Below, piece after piece: positions 31,650 through 40,281 of a stretch of DNA of 64,000 nt. The position numbers and the translations under genes are program-made. The stretch's first letter is position 1, and every line of letters begins with the position of its first letter. The notes under the pieces were generated by a model. That model was not told where the DNA came from, searched no databases, and was given only the letters and a program-made list of their open reading frames with translations. This stretch comes from Planosporangium flavigriseum (GTDB taxonomy: Bacteria > Actinomycetota > Actinomycetes > Mycobacteriales > Micromonosporaceae), in contig NZ_JAATVW010000021.1 of the NCBI RefSeq assembly GCF_011947225.1, positions 1-64,000 of the forward strand, written 5' to 3'.

Positions 31650-33049
31650 TTCGCACCTTCCTCAGCGGCAGCGGGGACGGGCTCACCGGCTGCGGCCGGC
31701 TCGTGGTAGCGCTCGGGAACCGGGCGGATCAGCAGGTTGGCGATGAAGCCGACGACCAGGATGCCCACCATCGTGAACAGCGCGGGCTGGTATGCCGACG
31801 CGGTCAGCGTGCCGGGCTTGCCCTGCGCGTCCAGGAAGCCGTTGATGATCAGAGGTCCGGCCACCCCGGCGGCCGACCAGGCGGTCAGCACCCGGCCGTG
31901 AATCGCGCCGACCTGGTAGGTGCCGAACAGGTCGCGCAGGTACGCCGGCATGGTCGCGAAGCCGCCGCCGTAGAACGACAGGATGACGCCGGCGAGCAGG
32001 ACGAACAGCGCGGTCGCCGAATGCCCGACGAGCGCGAGCAGCGTGTACAGCACGATCCCGCCGCCGAGGTACAGCAGGTAGATCGGCTTGCGGCCGGTGA
32101 AGTCGGACGTGGACGACCATACGAACCGGCCGGCCATGTTGAACAGCGACAGCAGCCCGACGAAGCCGCCGGCGGCCGCGACGGAGACGCCGGAGACGCC
32201 GCCGGAGCGGAAGAAGTCCTGGATCATCGGGCTCGCCTGCTCCAGGATCCCGATTCCCGCGGTCACGTTGCAGAAGAGCACGACCCACAGCAGCCAGAAC
32301 GAACGGGTGCGCAGCGCGTTCGACGCCGAGACGTTGGCGGTGGTCACCAGCGGCTTGGCCACCACCTCGGCCGGGTCGAAGCCGGCGGGTCGCCAGCCCG
32401 GCGCCGGCACGCGCACGTTGAATACGCCGAACATCATGATGACGAAGTAGCCGATGCCCAGCGTCACGAACAGCGCCACCAGAGCGCCGCCGGACGCGAC
32501 GGACTTGGCGTTGGCCGGGTCGTACGCGGGGTCGTAGAACGACAGCAGTTGGCGCGACAGCGGGCTGGCGACGAGCGCGCCGCCGCCGAAGCCCATGATG
32601 GCAAGGCCCGTGGCCAGGCCGGGGCGGTCGGGGAACCACTTGATCAGCGTGGAAACCGGGGAGATGTAGCCGATGCCCAGCCCGATCCCGCCGAGGAGGC
32701 CGTACCCCACGTAGACCAGCCATAGCTGCTTCGTGGCGATGCCGGCGGCACCGACGAGGAAGCCCACGCTCCAGAAGCAGGCCGAGACGAACATCGCCTT
32801 GCGCGGGCCGTTGGCCTCGACCCAGGTGCCGCCGACGGCCGCGGACAGGCCGAGCATGACGATGGCGATGCTGAAGATGACCCCGATCGCGGTCTGGCTC
32901 GTGTGGAAGTGCGCCAGGAGCGAGTTCTTGTAGACGCTGGTCGCGTACGCCTGACCGATGCACAGGTGCACCGACAGCGCCGCCGGCGGGATCAGCCATC
33001 GGCTGTAACCGGCGGGGGCGATGGTGTGCTCACGGTCGAACATCCGCAC
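31646..33049 (-). CDS. OFA-family (oxalate/formate antiporter-like) MFS transporter
   Basis: A 467-residue transporter with about 12 helices. The N-terminus (RWLIPPAALSVHLCIGQAYATSVY) and helix-11 region (GAIHGRVLTAWSAAGVAGPL) are hallmarks of the OFA family that exchanges oxalate and formate or imports other monocarboxylates. GTG at 33049 has GAGAGG at seven bases; ATG at 33043 is the alternative. A 35-residue single-helix partner is encoded immediately downstream. No oxalate decarboxylase gene is nearby, so the substrate is open. Confidence 0.87.
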   Translation of the reverse strand: MRMFDREHTIAPAGYSRWLIPPAALSVHLCIGQAYATSVYKNSLLAHFHTSQTAIGVIFSIAIVMLGLSAAVGGTWVEANGPRKAMFVSACFWSVGFLVGAAGIATKQLWLVYVGYGLLGGIGLGIGYISPVSTLIKWFPDRPGLATGLAIMGFGGGALVASPLSRQLLSFYDPAYDPANAKSVASGGALVALFVTLGIGYFVIMMFGVFNVRVPAPGWRPAGFDPAEVVAKPLVTTANVSASNALRTRSFWLLWVVLFCNVTAGIGILEQASPMIQDFFRSGGVSGVSVAAAGGFVGLLSLFNMAGRFVWSSTSDFTGRKPIYLLYLGGGIVLYTLLALVGHSATALFVLLAGVILSFYGGGFATMPAYLRDLFGTYQVGAIHGRVLTAWSAAGVAGPLIINGFLDAQGKPGTLTASAYQPALFTMVGILVVGFIANLLIRPVPERYHEPAAAGEPVPAAAEEGAK

Positions 33050-33183
33050 GGGCGCACCTCTCTTCCGTCCCGTTTGCCTGCTTACCGCGCCGAAGCTAAC
33101 GGTCACCGTGATCACTGACGGACGCCGATGAATCGCCGTGCGCCCAGCGGTCGATCAGCTGAGCCGAACGGCGTGGATGCGCG

Positions 33184-33795
33184 TCAGATCCAACCCGACG
33201 CCTGGGCGATCCGGATCGCCTCGATCCTCGTACGCGCCCCGGTCTTGGCGATGACCCGCGACAGGTAGTTACGGACCGTGCCGGCGCTCAGGAACAGCTC
33301 CGTCGCGATCTCCTTGGCCGGCGCGCCATCCGCGGCCAGGCGTAATACGTCACGTTCCCGGTCGGTCAGCGGGTTGTCCCGGGCGGTCAGCGCCGCCACC
33401 GCGACCTTGGCATCGAGCACCGTCTCGCCCCGGACCAACTGACGGACGCTCTCGACCAGTTGCCACGGTGTCGCATCGGTCGTGAGCACGCCCACGCGCG
33501 GAGCCAGCCTGGCCAGGGCCGTGCTCAGGGCGCCACCCCGCTGGTCCATCAGGACCAGCACGACCGACCCCGGCAGGGCCGCGCCGAGCTTCTCACACAG
33601 ATCGGGCACGGTGAGGGATCCGGGTAGCGCGTGATCGAGCACGACGACATCCGGCCGCTTCCTGGCAGCAACAACCGGCACCTCGTCGGTGTGAGCCAGT
33701 TCGGCGACCACCTCCAGGTCTTCTTCTGCAGCCAACACCGCGGCGAGCGCTTCGCGCCACACCCGTCCTTCGCGTCCGAGCAGGATCCGGAACAA
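33184..33795 (-). CDS. LuxR/NarL-type response regulator with atypical receiver
   Basis: About 203 residues. The receiver-like domain begins FRILLGREGRVWREALAAVL and keeps the phospho-acceptor-like Asp in VVVLDHALPG. However, the acidic pair normally at the end of the first strand is replaced by Gly-Arg, so classical phosphorylation is doubtful. The C-terminal NarL helix-turn-helix is intact (LTDRERDVLRLAADGAPAKEIA, then LFLSAGTVRNYLSRVIAKTG). The architecture resembles DesR. The start is uncertain: TTG at 33795 has a GGGGGAGGG immediately upstream, and an in-frame extension reaches TTG at 33930. No kinase gene is adjacent. Confidence 0.78.
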   Translation of the reverse strand: MFRILLGREGRVWREALAAVLAAEEDLEVVAELAHTDEVPVVAARKRPDVVVLDHALPGSLTVPDLCEKLGAALPGSVVLVLMDQRGGALSTALARLAPRVGVLTTDATPWQLVESVRQLVRGETVLDAKVAVAALTARDNPLTDRERDVLRLAADGAPAKEIATELFLSAGTVRNYLSRVIAKTGARTRIEAIRIAQASGWI

Positions 33796-34638
33796 CCCTC
33801 CCCCTGTCTGGGTCGGTGTAACGATACAGGTCAATGTCAAGTCCCAGACTGCCCCGACCGGACAGGCGCGCGAAAACAACGACTGACCGGCGTCTGAAAC
33901 CACGAGCGCGCAGGCGTTTATCTCTTCCAATATGTGCCATCACCCGAGGTCCCGCCAATGCAACACAGTGCGAATATCGATGACATTCGGATCTCGGACA
34001 GCGGCCACCGCGCATTCACATGCATTAGCACGAAATATGTAATTCACTCCCCGGGCGCGTTAGCGCACTACTCCAGAGTAAGCAAGGACCGCTGCACAAA
34101 TGGCAACACGAACGCTAAGGCGCTCGCACTGCTTCCAGCGCGCACGCATGCAGAGTCGGCGTACGAATTATCGACATAAGTGCAGCACGAAACGGATCAC
34201 ATCAGACGACACCCCAGGGCGTTAGCCGGCAATGTGCCTTGTCACCGTTCGAGCACAAAAGACCCGACATGCTACCGATGGGGTTGACGCCACGTTATGC
34301 CGACTGCTCAAATAGTCGGAAATTAGTGCTCCGAGCCAAAACGGCGACGCGCAAATGCGTACGATGCCGGACTTCGCCGGGTCCCATTCGCCACCCCCGC
34401 GCCCGCTGCGAGCCGGGTTCCATTCGGCGGGCCAGTCGTCGCGAACGCCGGCCAGGTACAACCGCTGGGGCGTGGCCGCCATCGCCAGCACCCACCGTCA
34501 GGGTCTTCCCTGATCACCGTCGGGGACACCCGGTCCGCGCGCTCCGGGTACGCGCAGGGCTTCTCCCCGATGGCAGGAAGCGATCTTGTCCATAGCGTTC
34601 CGGGTGACTCACGAGAGATCCCCGGAAGGACGTTCGCC
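33796..34638. other. Long AT-richer intergenic region
   Basis: These 843 bases separate divergent genes (response regulator and MMPL exporter). The core at about 33930-34330 is near 50-55 percent GC by eye, well below its surroundings. It contains TTGACA near 33835 on the minus strand ahead of the regulator, and a small inverted repeat CCGACT/AGTCGG near 34300. The short frames here have no ribosome site or family likeness. It probably holds both promoters; a small RNA cannot be excluded. Confidence 0.5.
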
Positions 34639-36855
34639 GTGCACAAGAGGCCTGCGACAGTACGAATGGCGCGCTGGAGCGCGACCCATCCGTGGCGAGC
34701 CATCTCGCTGTGGCTCGTGTTCATCGCGTTATGTTATGGGCTCGGCAGCATCGCCGGCTTCCAGAAGAGCACCGCCGACGGCGAGGTCGGTGAGTCCGGT
34801 CGCGCCAGCCTTCTCGTCGACGAGGGGCACTTCAACGACCCGGCGACCGAGAACATCCTCATCACCGCGCGTACCGGCGCCCTCGACCCGGTGACCGCGA
34901 AGTCCGCCGCCGACGACGCCATCACCCGGATGCGCACCCGCGCCGACGTCGCGAAGGTCGACGGCCCCGTCCCCGCCCGCGACGGCCAGGCGCTGCTCGT
35001 GGTGGTCACCATGGCGGGCGACCCCAAGACCGCCTCCGATCGGGTCCAGCCCCTGCGCGCGGTCACGGCCGACATTCAAAAAGCCCACCAGGATGTACGG
35101 GTGGAGCAGACCGGCGGCCCGTCGATCAACAAGGCCCTCAAAGAGACCCTGGGTAACGACTTCAAGAAGGCGGAACTGCTGAGCCTGCCCGCCACCCTGA
35201 TCGTCCTGCTGGTCGCGTTCGGTGCGCTGATCGCCGCCGGTGTTCCGGTAATCCTGGCGATGTCGTCGGTCGCCGGCGCGCTCGGCCTGTCCAACCTGGC
35301 CTCACACCTCATCCCCGGCAACGACAGCACCAGCAGCGTCATCCTGCTCATCGGTATGGCCGTCGGTGTCGACTACTCCCTGTTCTACCTGCGCCGGGAG
35401 CGCGAGGAGCGGGCGAGGGGGCGGTCGCACCTCGACGCGGTCTCACTCGCCGCCGAGACGTCCGGCCACGCCGTCGTCGTCTCCGGCATCGCCGTTGTCG
35501 TCGCGATGGCCGGCCTGTTCCTGGCCCGCGACTCGATCTTCTCCTCCTTCGCGATCGGCTCGATCCTGGTCGTCCTGGTCGCGGTCATCGGCTCGCTGAC
35601 CGTACTCCCGGCGATCCTCGCCAAGCTCGGCCCTTGGGTCGACAAGCTGCGGGTACCGGTGCTGTGGCGGCTGACCGCGCGCCAGAGCACCGGAAGAGGT
35701 GGTGAGCCCAAGCTGTGGCCCGCGCTCCTGCGCCCGGCGCTGCGCGCGCCCCTCGCAACGCTGGTGATCTCGGTGGTCGCCCTGCTCGCCCTGGCCGCGC
35801 CGGCGCTGAACATGAAGCTCAAGCTCCCCGGCGACGAGGACCTGCCGCGCACCACCGCGGCCATGCAGGCCTACGACCGGCTCACCGCGGCGTTCCCCAG
35901 CACCGGCACCACCCACCTGATCGCGGTCAAGGCACCGGCCGACAGAGCCGCCGAGGTGAAGGCGGCCCTGGGCGACCTGGCGCGGCGGGCCTCGGCGGAC
36001 AAGCTGTTCGCCGTCGACGACCGGCTCGACATCCGGACGTCGACCGACGGCCGGATCACCACCGTGGAACTGGCCACCCCGTACGCCGGACGCAGCGCCG
36101 AAGCCGGCCGCGCGCTGGGCCTACTCCGACGCGACCTCGCCCCGGCGACGATCGGCAAGGTTCCGGGTGCCGAGTACGCCGTGGGTGGCTTCGTCGCCGC
36201 GAGCGTCGACTACGCCCAGCACGTCAAGGAGAAGCTGCCGATCGTCATCGGGTTCGTGCTGCTGCTGACGTTCCTCGTGATGGCATACACGTTCCGCTCG
36301 ATCGTCATCGCGGTGACCGCCATCGGGCTGAACCTGCTGTCGGCCGGCGCGGCGTACGGACTGGTGACGCTCGTCTTCCAGGGCACCTGGGCCGAGGGCC
36401 TGCTGGGCTTCCGCAGCATCGACGGGATCGTGTCCTGGCTGCCGCTGTTCCTGTTCGTGGTGCTGTTCGGCCTGTCGATGGACTACCACGTGTTCGTCGT
36501 CAGCCGGATCCGCGAGGCGGCGCGGCGGGGCATGCCGACCCGGTTCGCGGTGGCGCACGGCATCACCACCTCCGCCGGTACGGTCACCAGCGCCGCACTG
36601 GTCATGGTCGCGGTGTTCAGCATCTTCGGCACGCTCAGCGCGATCGAGATGAAGCAGCTCGGGGTCGGGCTGGGCGCGGCGATCCTGCTCGACGCGACGG
36701 TCATCCGCGCGGTGGTGCTGCCGTCGCTGATGACGCTGCTCGGCAAGGCGAACTGGTGGGCGCCCCGCCTCCTGCGCCGGCCTGCGGACGGCGGGGCGCA
36801 GAGCGCCTCGCCCGCCCCGGTCGAGCCGCGACCGGAGCTCACGCCGGTCGGTTGA
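34639..36855 (+). CDS. MMPL/RND-family exporter
   Basis: A 738-residue membrane protein with the two-fold MMPL layout: helix 1, an extracytoplasmic domain (about residues 45-180), five helices, a second extracytoplasmic domain, and five or six helices. The proton-relay region is visible as GMAVGVDYSLFYLRREREE in the first half and FGLSMDYHVFVVSRIREAA in the second. GTG at 34639 has GGAAGGA eight bases upstream. Such proteins export lipids, siderophores or drugs in actinomycetes. No biosynthetic partner lies beside it. A strong terminator follows. Confidence 0.9.
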   Translation: MHKRPATVRMARWSATHPWRAISLWLVFIALCYGLGSIAGFQKSTADGEVGESGRASLLVDEGHFNDPATENILITARTGALDPVTAKSAADDAITRMRTRADVAKVDGPVPARDGQALLVVVTMAGDPKTASDRVQPLRAVTADIQKAHQDVRVEQTGGPSINKALKETLGNDFKKAELLSLPATLIVLLVAFGALIAAGVPVILAMSSVAGALGLSNLASHLIPGNDSTSSVILLIGMAVGVDYSLFYLRREREERARGRSHLDAVSLAAETSGHAVVVSGIAVVVAMAGLFLARDSIFSSFAIGSILVVLVAVIGSLTVLPAILAKLGPWVDKLRVPVLWRLTARQSTGRGGEPKLWPALLRPALRAPLATLVISVVALLALAAPALNMKLKLPGDEDLPRTTAAMQAYDRLTAAFPSTGTTHLIAVKAPADRAAEVKAALGDLARRASADKLFAVDDRLDIRTSTDGRITTVELATPYAGRSAEAGRALGLLRRDLAPATIGKVPGAEYAVGGFVAASVDYAQHVKEKLPIVIGFVLLLTFLVMAYTFRSIVIAVTAIGLNLLSAGAAYGLVTLVFQGTWAEGLLGFRSIDGIVSWLPLFLFVVLFGLSMDYHVFVVSRIREAARRGMPTRFAVAHGITTSAGTVTSAALVMVAVFSIFGTLSAIEMKQLGVGLGAAILLDATVIRAVVLPSLMTLLGKANWWAPRLLRRPADGGAQSASPAPVEPRPELTPVG

Positions 36856-36869
36856 GCCGACGGGTTCGA

Positions 36870-36913
36870 GGGTACGGGTGGCAGCGCCAGACGGGGGGCT
36901 GCCACCCGTACCC
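36870..36913 (+). terminator. Terminator of the MMPL gene
   Basis: A perfect 16-bp stem GGGTACGGGTGGCAGC (36870-36885) pairs with 36898-36913 around a 12-base loop, 14 bases after the stop. A short TGTTGATCT follows. Confidence 0.85.
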
Positions 36914-37031
36914 GTGTTGATCTCCGCCCGGGGTCATGTGCCAGGATGATGCCTGACTCGGCCTTTCGGTCTTCGGTCTTCGGTCTTTCGGCCTTCGAGC
37001 TACCTCGTGGCCACGGGCGCAGGAGATGATC

Positions 37032-37835
37032 ATGCTGGAGCAGGGCACACCAACGGCGCAGGGCGCCGAGCGACTGGCCGCGGTGGCGCGGTACGAGATC
37101 CTGGACGCGCCCCGGGACGGCACGTTCGACCGGATAGCCCGGATGGCGGCGGCCATCTTCGGCACTCCCATCGCGACGGTCACCATCGTCGACGCCGACC
37201 GCGTGTGGTTCGCCGCCTGCGAGGGCCTCGACGGCGTGACCCAGGTCGGCACCGAGCCCGGACTGTGCGCCTCCGCCGTGTTGACCGACGACCTGTACGT
37301 GGTCAACGACGCGAGCGTCGATGCCCGTACGCTGGACCACCCTCTGGTACGCGGGGAGCTGGGCCTGCGGTTCTACGCCGCGGCCCCGATCGTGACCTCC
37401 GACGGCTACCGGCTCGGTACGGTCAACGTGATCGACCAGCAGCCACACGACGTGACGCCCGAGCAGGCGCAGCTGCTCGAACAGCTCGCCGGCCTCGTCA
37501 TGGAGCACCTCGAGCTACGCCTGTCGGCGATCCAGGCGGTTCGCACCGAGCGCAGCTTGCCAGGCCCGGAGGAGCACTCGCAGAAGCGGGCCCAGCTCGC
37601 CGCGCAGCTACGCGAGGCGGCCGACGCCGGTCGTAGCCACGAGCACCCGGCCACCTGCCAGCTCGTCGGGCGTGACCGGCGCTGCGGGAACCCGGCCGAG
37701 GTGAAGGTCGCCGACGGGTGGGGAGACTCCGCCTGGGGCTGCATTCAGCACGCCGAGAACCTCCTCCTGGAGGTGTCGGGCGTGTTCCTCGCCGACGAGG
37801 GGCTCAGCGGCCTCGCCGACCACCTGAAGCGGTAA
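37032..37835 (+). CDS. GAF-domain protein with C-terminal Cys/His motif
   Basis: A 267-residue cytoplasmic sensor-like protein. The GAF domain covers about residues 10-160: YEILDAPRDGTFDRIARMAA, VTIVDADRVWF, the FYAAAPIVTSDGYRLGTVNVID core and EQLAGLVMEHLELR. The C-terminal part has a possible zinc knuckle (TCQLVGRDRRCGNP ... WGCIQH). There is no output kinase or DNA-binding domain. ATG at 37032 has GGAG at six bases, whereas ATG at 37026 abuts it. CTTTCGGT/CTTCGGT mini-repeats lie upstream (36959-36995). Its end overlaps the convergent Nudix gene by 32 bases. Confidence 0.8.
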   Translation: MLEQGTPTAQGAERLAAVARYEILDAPRDGTFDRIARMAAAIFGTPIATVTIVDADRVWFAACEGLDGVTQVGTEPGLCASAVLTDDLYVVNDASVDARTLDHPLVRGELGLRFYAAAPIVTSDGYRLGTVNVIDQQPHDVTPEQAQLLEQLAGLVMEHLELRLSAIQAVRTERSLPGPEEHSQKRAQLAAQLREAADAGRSHEHPATCQLVGRDRRCGNPAEVKVADGWGDSAWGCIQHAENLLLEVSGVFLADEGLSGLADHLKR

Positions 37836-38373
37836 GCAACCGACCGACGCGCGTCAGCGTCTCGCGCAGGTTGGGCTCGGTCGTCAACGTGTGCGCTTCC
37901 TCGATCGACAGCCAGCGCAGGGCGGCCGCCGGATTCTCCGGCCGGACCGCGTCCGGGTCGGCGGTCGCCAGCACGAACCGCACGTCCACGTGCTCGTGCG
38001 CCGGCTCTTTGGCGGACGCGGTGACGGGAACGACGACGACGTGCAGCACCCGCTCCTCGGGCCAGGGCACGAGGTCGTCGAGGCCGGTCTCCTCCCGCCC
38101 CTCGCGCAGCGCGATGGCGAGCGGGTCCGTCTCACCCGGATCGGCATGCCCACCCACCTGTAGCCAGGCCTGCTGGCGGGCGTGCCAGCGCAGCAGGACC
38201 CGGCCGGTGCGCGGGTGGACGACCAGCGCCGACGCGGTCACGTGGAGGGGGGTCGACCGGTGCCACGGGTCGCCGGTCGCCAGCAGCGGGCGGACACGGT
38301 CGAGGTCAGCGGCCTCCACATCGGTCTGCGGCCGGTACCGGGTCAGCGCGGCGGCGAGCGGGTCAGCTGTCAT
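37804..38373 (-). CDS. Nudix hydrolase
   Basis: A 189-residue protein with a complete Nudix box, VGGHADPGETDPLAIALREG then REETGL. It is preceded by a helical N-terminal stretch and HVTASALVVHPRTGRVLLRWH, the usual strand before the box. The WLQVGGHADPGE form is common in Nudix proteins of actinomycetes with unknown substrates. It starts at ATG 38373, divergent from the hydrolase gene at 38431, and overlaps the GAF gene tail to tail. Confidence 0.88.
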   Translation of the reverse strand: MTADPLAAALTRYRPQTDVEAADLDRVRPLLATGDPWHRSTPLHVTASALVVHPRTGRVLLRWHARQQAWLQVGGHADPGETDPLAIALREGREETGLDDLVPWPEERVLHVVVVPVTASAKEPAHEHVDVRFVLATADPDAVRPENPAAALRWLSIEEAHTLTTEPNLRETLTRVGRLLTASGGRRGR

Positions 38374-38430
38374 GAGCCCCGTGAGCCTACCGAATGCTTA
38401 GCGGACAGAAACCGGGGTAAGCCCGCGCCC

Positions 38431-39168
38431 ATGCCCCAGACCACCGAAACGGCGCCCCCGCACACCGAAATCGAGGAGAACGCCCAGCACGGGCGCCTCT
38501 CGGCACGCCCGATCCAACCGGTCACCATCTCCGACCGGACAGGCCTGCTGTCGTTCGAAGGGCCGGCCGGCGACCTGTTGGGGGTCGCGTACGTGCCCGA
38601 ACCGGTGGACGGCCGCCCGTACCGTCTGGCGCTGATGCTGCACGGGGCCGGCGGTTCGCCGCGGCACGGCCTGGACCTGCTGCTGCCGGCCGTCGACGAC
38701 AACCGCCTGCTGATCCTGGCCCCCAAGTCCACCTTGGCCACCTGGGACGTCATCGTCGACGGTTTCGGCAAGGACGTGCGCCGGATCGACCGGATGCTCG
38801 AAGAGATGTTCGACTCGTACGCGGTCGACGACGTCATCGTCGGCGGCTTCTCCGACGGCGCGTCGTACGCCCTGTCCATCGGGCTGACCAACGGCGACCT
38901 GTTCAGCTCGGTGGTCGCGTTCTCCCCCGGCTTCGCTGCGCCGCTCGTGCTGCACGGCGAGCCGCGCGTGTTCGTGTCGCACGGAACCGCCGACCGGGTC
39001 CTACCCGTCGACGCCTGCAGCCGGCGCCTGGTGCCCCGGCTGGAAGCCATGGGTTACCCGGTCGCCTACGAGGAGTTCGAGGGCGGCCACGAGGTACCCG
39101 AGCCGATCGTGGACCGGGCGGTGTCCTGGCTGCGGGTCGGGGCCAGGGAGGTCGGCGCCCCGGCCTGA
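38431..39168 (+). CDS. Alpha/beta hydrolase (phospholipase/carboxylesterase-like)
   Basis: A 245-residue hydrolase. LALMLHGAGGSPRHGLDLL forms the oxyanion-hole loop, VGGFSDGASYALSIGL carries the nucleophile serine, VFVSHGTADRVLPVD the acid, and FEGGHEVPE the catalytic histidine. There is no signal peptide. It resembles the dienelactone hydrolase/carboxylesterase group. The start at ATG 38431 is the first in-frame start with suitable N-terminus; the ribosome site is weak. Substrate unknown. Confidence 0.85.
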   Translation: MPQTTETAPPHTEIEENAQHGRLSARPIQPVTISDRTGLLSFEGPAGDLLGVAYVPEPVDGRPYRLALMLHGAGGSPRHGLDLLLPAVDDNRLLILAPKSTLATWDVIVDGFGKDVRRIDRMLEEMFDSYAVDDVIVGGFSDGASYALSIGLTNGDLFSSVVAFSPGFAAPLVLHGEPRVFVSHGTADRVLPVDACSRRLVPRLEAMGYPVAYEEFEGGHEVPEPIVDRAVSWLRVGAREVGAPA

Positions 39169-39174
39169 TCCCCG

Positions 39175-40281
39175 TCAGGGTCGGACCGTGCGCACGCGGG
39201 TCGTCATCGACTCCAGGACGTCCAGGCGCGGTTCGACCCCGATCCCCGGCCCAGTGGGCACGGCGAGTTGGCCATCGACCAGGACAAACGGCTCGGTGAT
39301 GTCTTGCGCGTAGTACCGGTCCGACGCCGACGTGTCCCCGGGAAGCCGGAAGTTCGGCAACGCGGCCAGGGCCACGTTCGCCGCCCGGCCGATGCCGGTC
39401 TCCAACATGCCACCGCACCAGACCGGTACGCCGAGCGCGGCGCACACGTCGTGGACGCGTACCGCCTCCAGGTAGCCACCGACCCGACCGGGCTTGATGT
39501 TGACGACGCCGCACGCGCCCCGGTTGATCGCGTCCGCCGCCACGGCCGCCGACACCACCGACTCGTCCAGGCACACCGGCGTGACCAGCCGGCGGGCGAG
39601 CAGCGCGTGCTGGTGCAGATCCTCCTCGGCGAACGGCTGCTCGATGAGCAGCAGCCCGTACTCGTCGAGCGCGTGCAGCCGGGGCGCGGTCGCGGCGTCG
39701 TACGCGGTGTTCGCGTCGACCTGCAGCGGCAGGTCGACCCCGAACGCGTCCCGGACCGCGCGGACCGGTTCGAGGTCCCAACCCGGCTGGATCTTCAGCT
39801 TGATGCGGCGGTAGCCCTGCGCGACGTACCCGCCCACCTCGTCGAGCAGCGCGTCGATCGTCGGGGCGATGCCCACCGAGACGCCACACTCGACGCGGGC
39901 TCGCTCCGCGCCCAGGTAGCGGCCCAGTGAGATGCCGTACGAGCGCAGCTCAGCGTCGAGGACGGCCATCTCCAGGGCCGCCTTGGCCATCCGGTGCCCG
40001 AGCACGCCGCGCAGCGCCGGCCCGACCGACCGAGCGGTGAGATCCTGCTGCGTGAACAGCCGCGGCAGCAGGTGGTCGGCGATGACCGCCTCGGCCCCGG
40101 CGACGTACTCGCTGCTGTAGACGGGGTCGGCGAGTGCGACGCACTCACCCCAGCCCGTACCTTCGTCCGTGCTGGCCTGGACGAGCAGGACGTCGCGGGT
40201 GATCTGCTCGCCGAACGACGTACGGAACGGCCGCACGAGCGGAATGTCGATCCGGCGTAGCTCCACCGCTTCGAGCTTCAT
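39175..40281 (-). CDS. N-acylamino acid racemase / o-succinylbenzoate synthase-like enolase-superfamily enzyme
   Basis: A 368-residue enolase-superfamily enzyme. The acid-base lysine pair is in RIKLKIQPGWD and in NIKPGRVGG; metal ligands are Asp in QVDANTAY, Glu in LIEQPF and Asp in LDESV. The C-terminal VWCGGMLETGIGRAANVALAALPNF is typical of MenC/NSAR proteins. No men genes are nearby. Instead it is coupled by ATGA to an M20 deacylase and a GNAT transferase, the gene set of the N-succinylamino-acid racemase pathway. Racemisation of N-succinyl amino acids is therefore the best prediction. Confidence 0.87.
   Translation of the reverse strand: MKLEAVELRRIDIPLVRPFRTSFGEQITRDVLLVQASTDEGTGWGECVALADPVYSSEYVAGAEAVIADHLLPRLFTQQDLTARSVGPALRGVLGHRMAKAALEMAVLDAELRSYGISLGRYLGAERARVECGVSVGIAPTIDALLDEVGGYVAQGYRRIKLKIQPGWDLEPVRAVRDAFGVDLPLQVDANTAYDAATAPRLHALDEYGLLLIEQPFAEEDLHQHALLARRLVTPVCLDESVVSAAVAADAINRGACGVVNIKPGRVGGYLEAVRVHDVCAALGVPVWCGGMLETGIGRAANVALAALPNFRLPGDTSASDRYYAQDITEPFVLVDGQLAVPTGPGIGVEPRLDVLESMTTRVRTVRP

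Noticed and set aside
34222-34491. 89-residue minus-strand frame upstream of the MMPL gene
   Set aside because: There is no ribosome site, family likeness or consistent GC3 bias, and it lies in the promoter region of the exporter.
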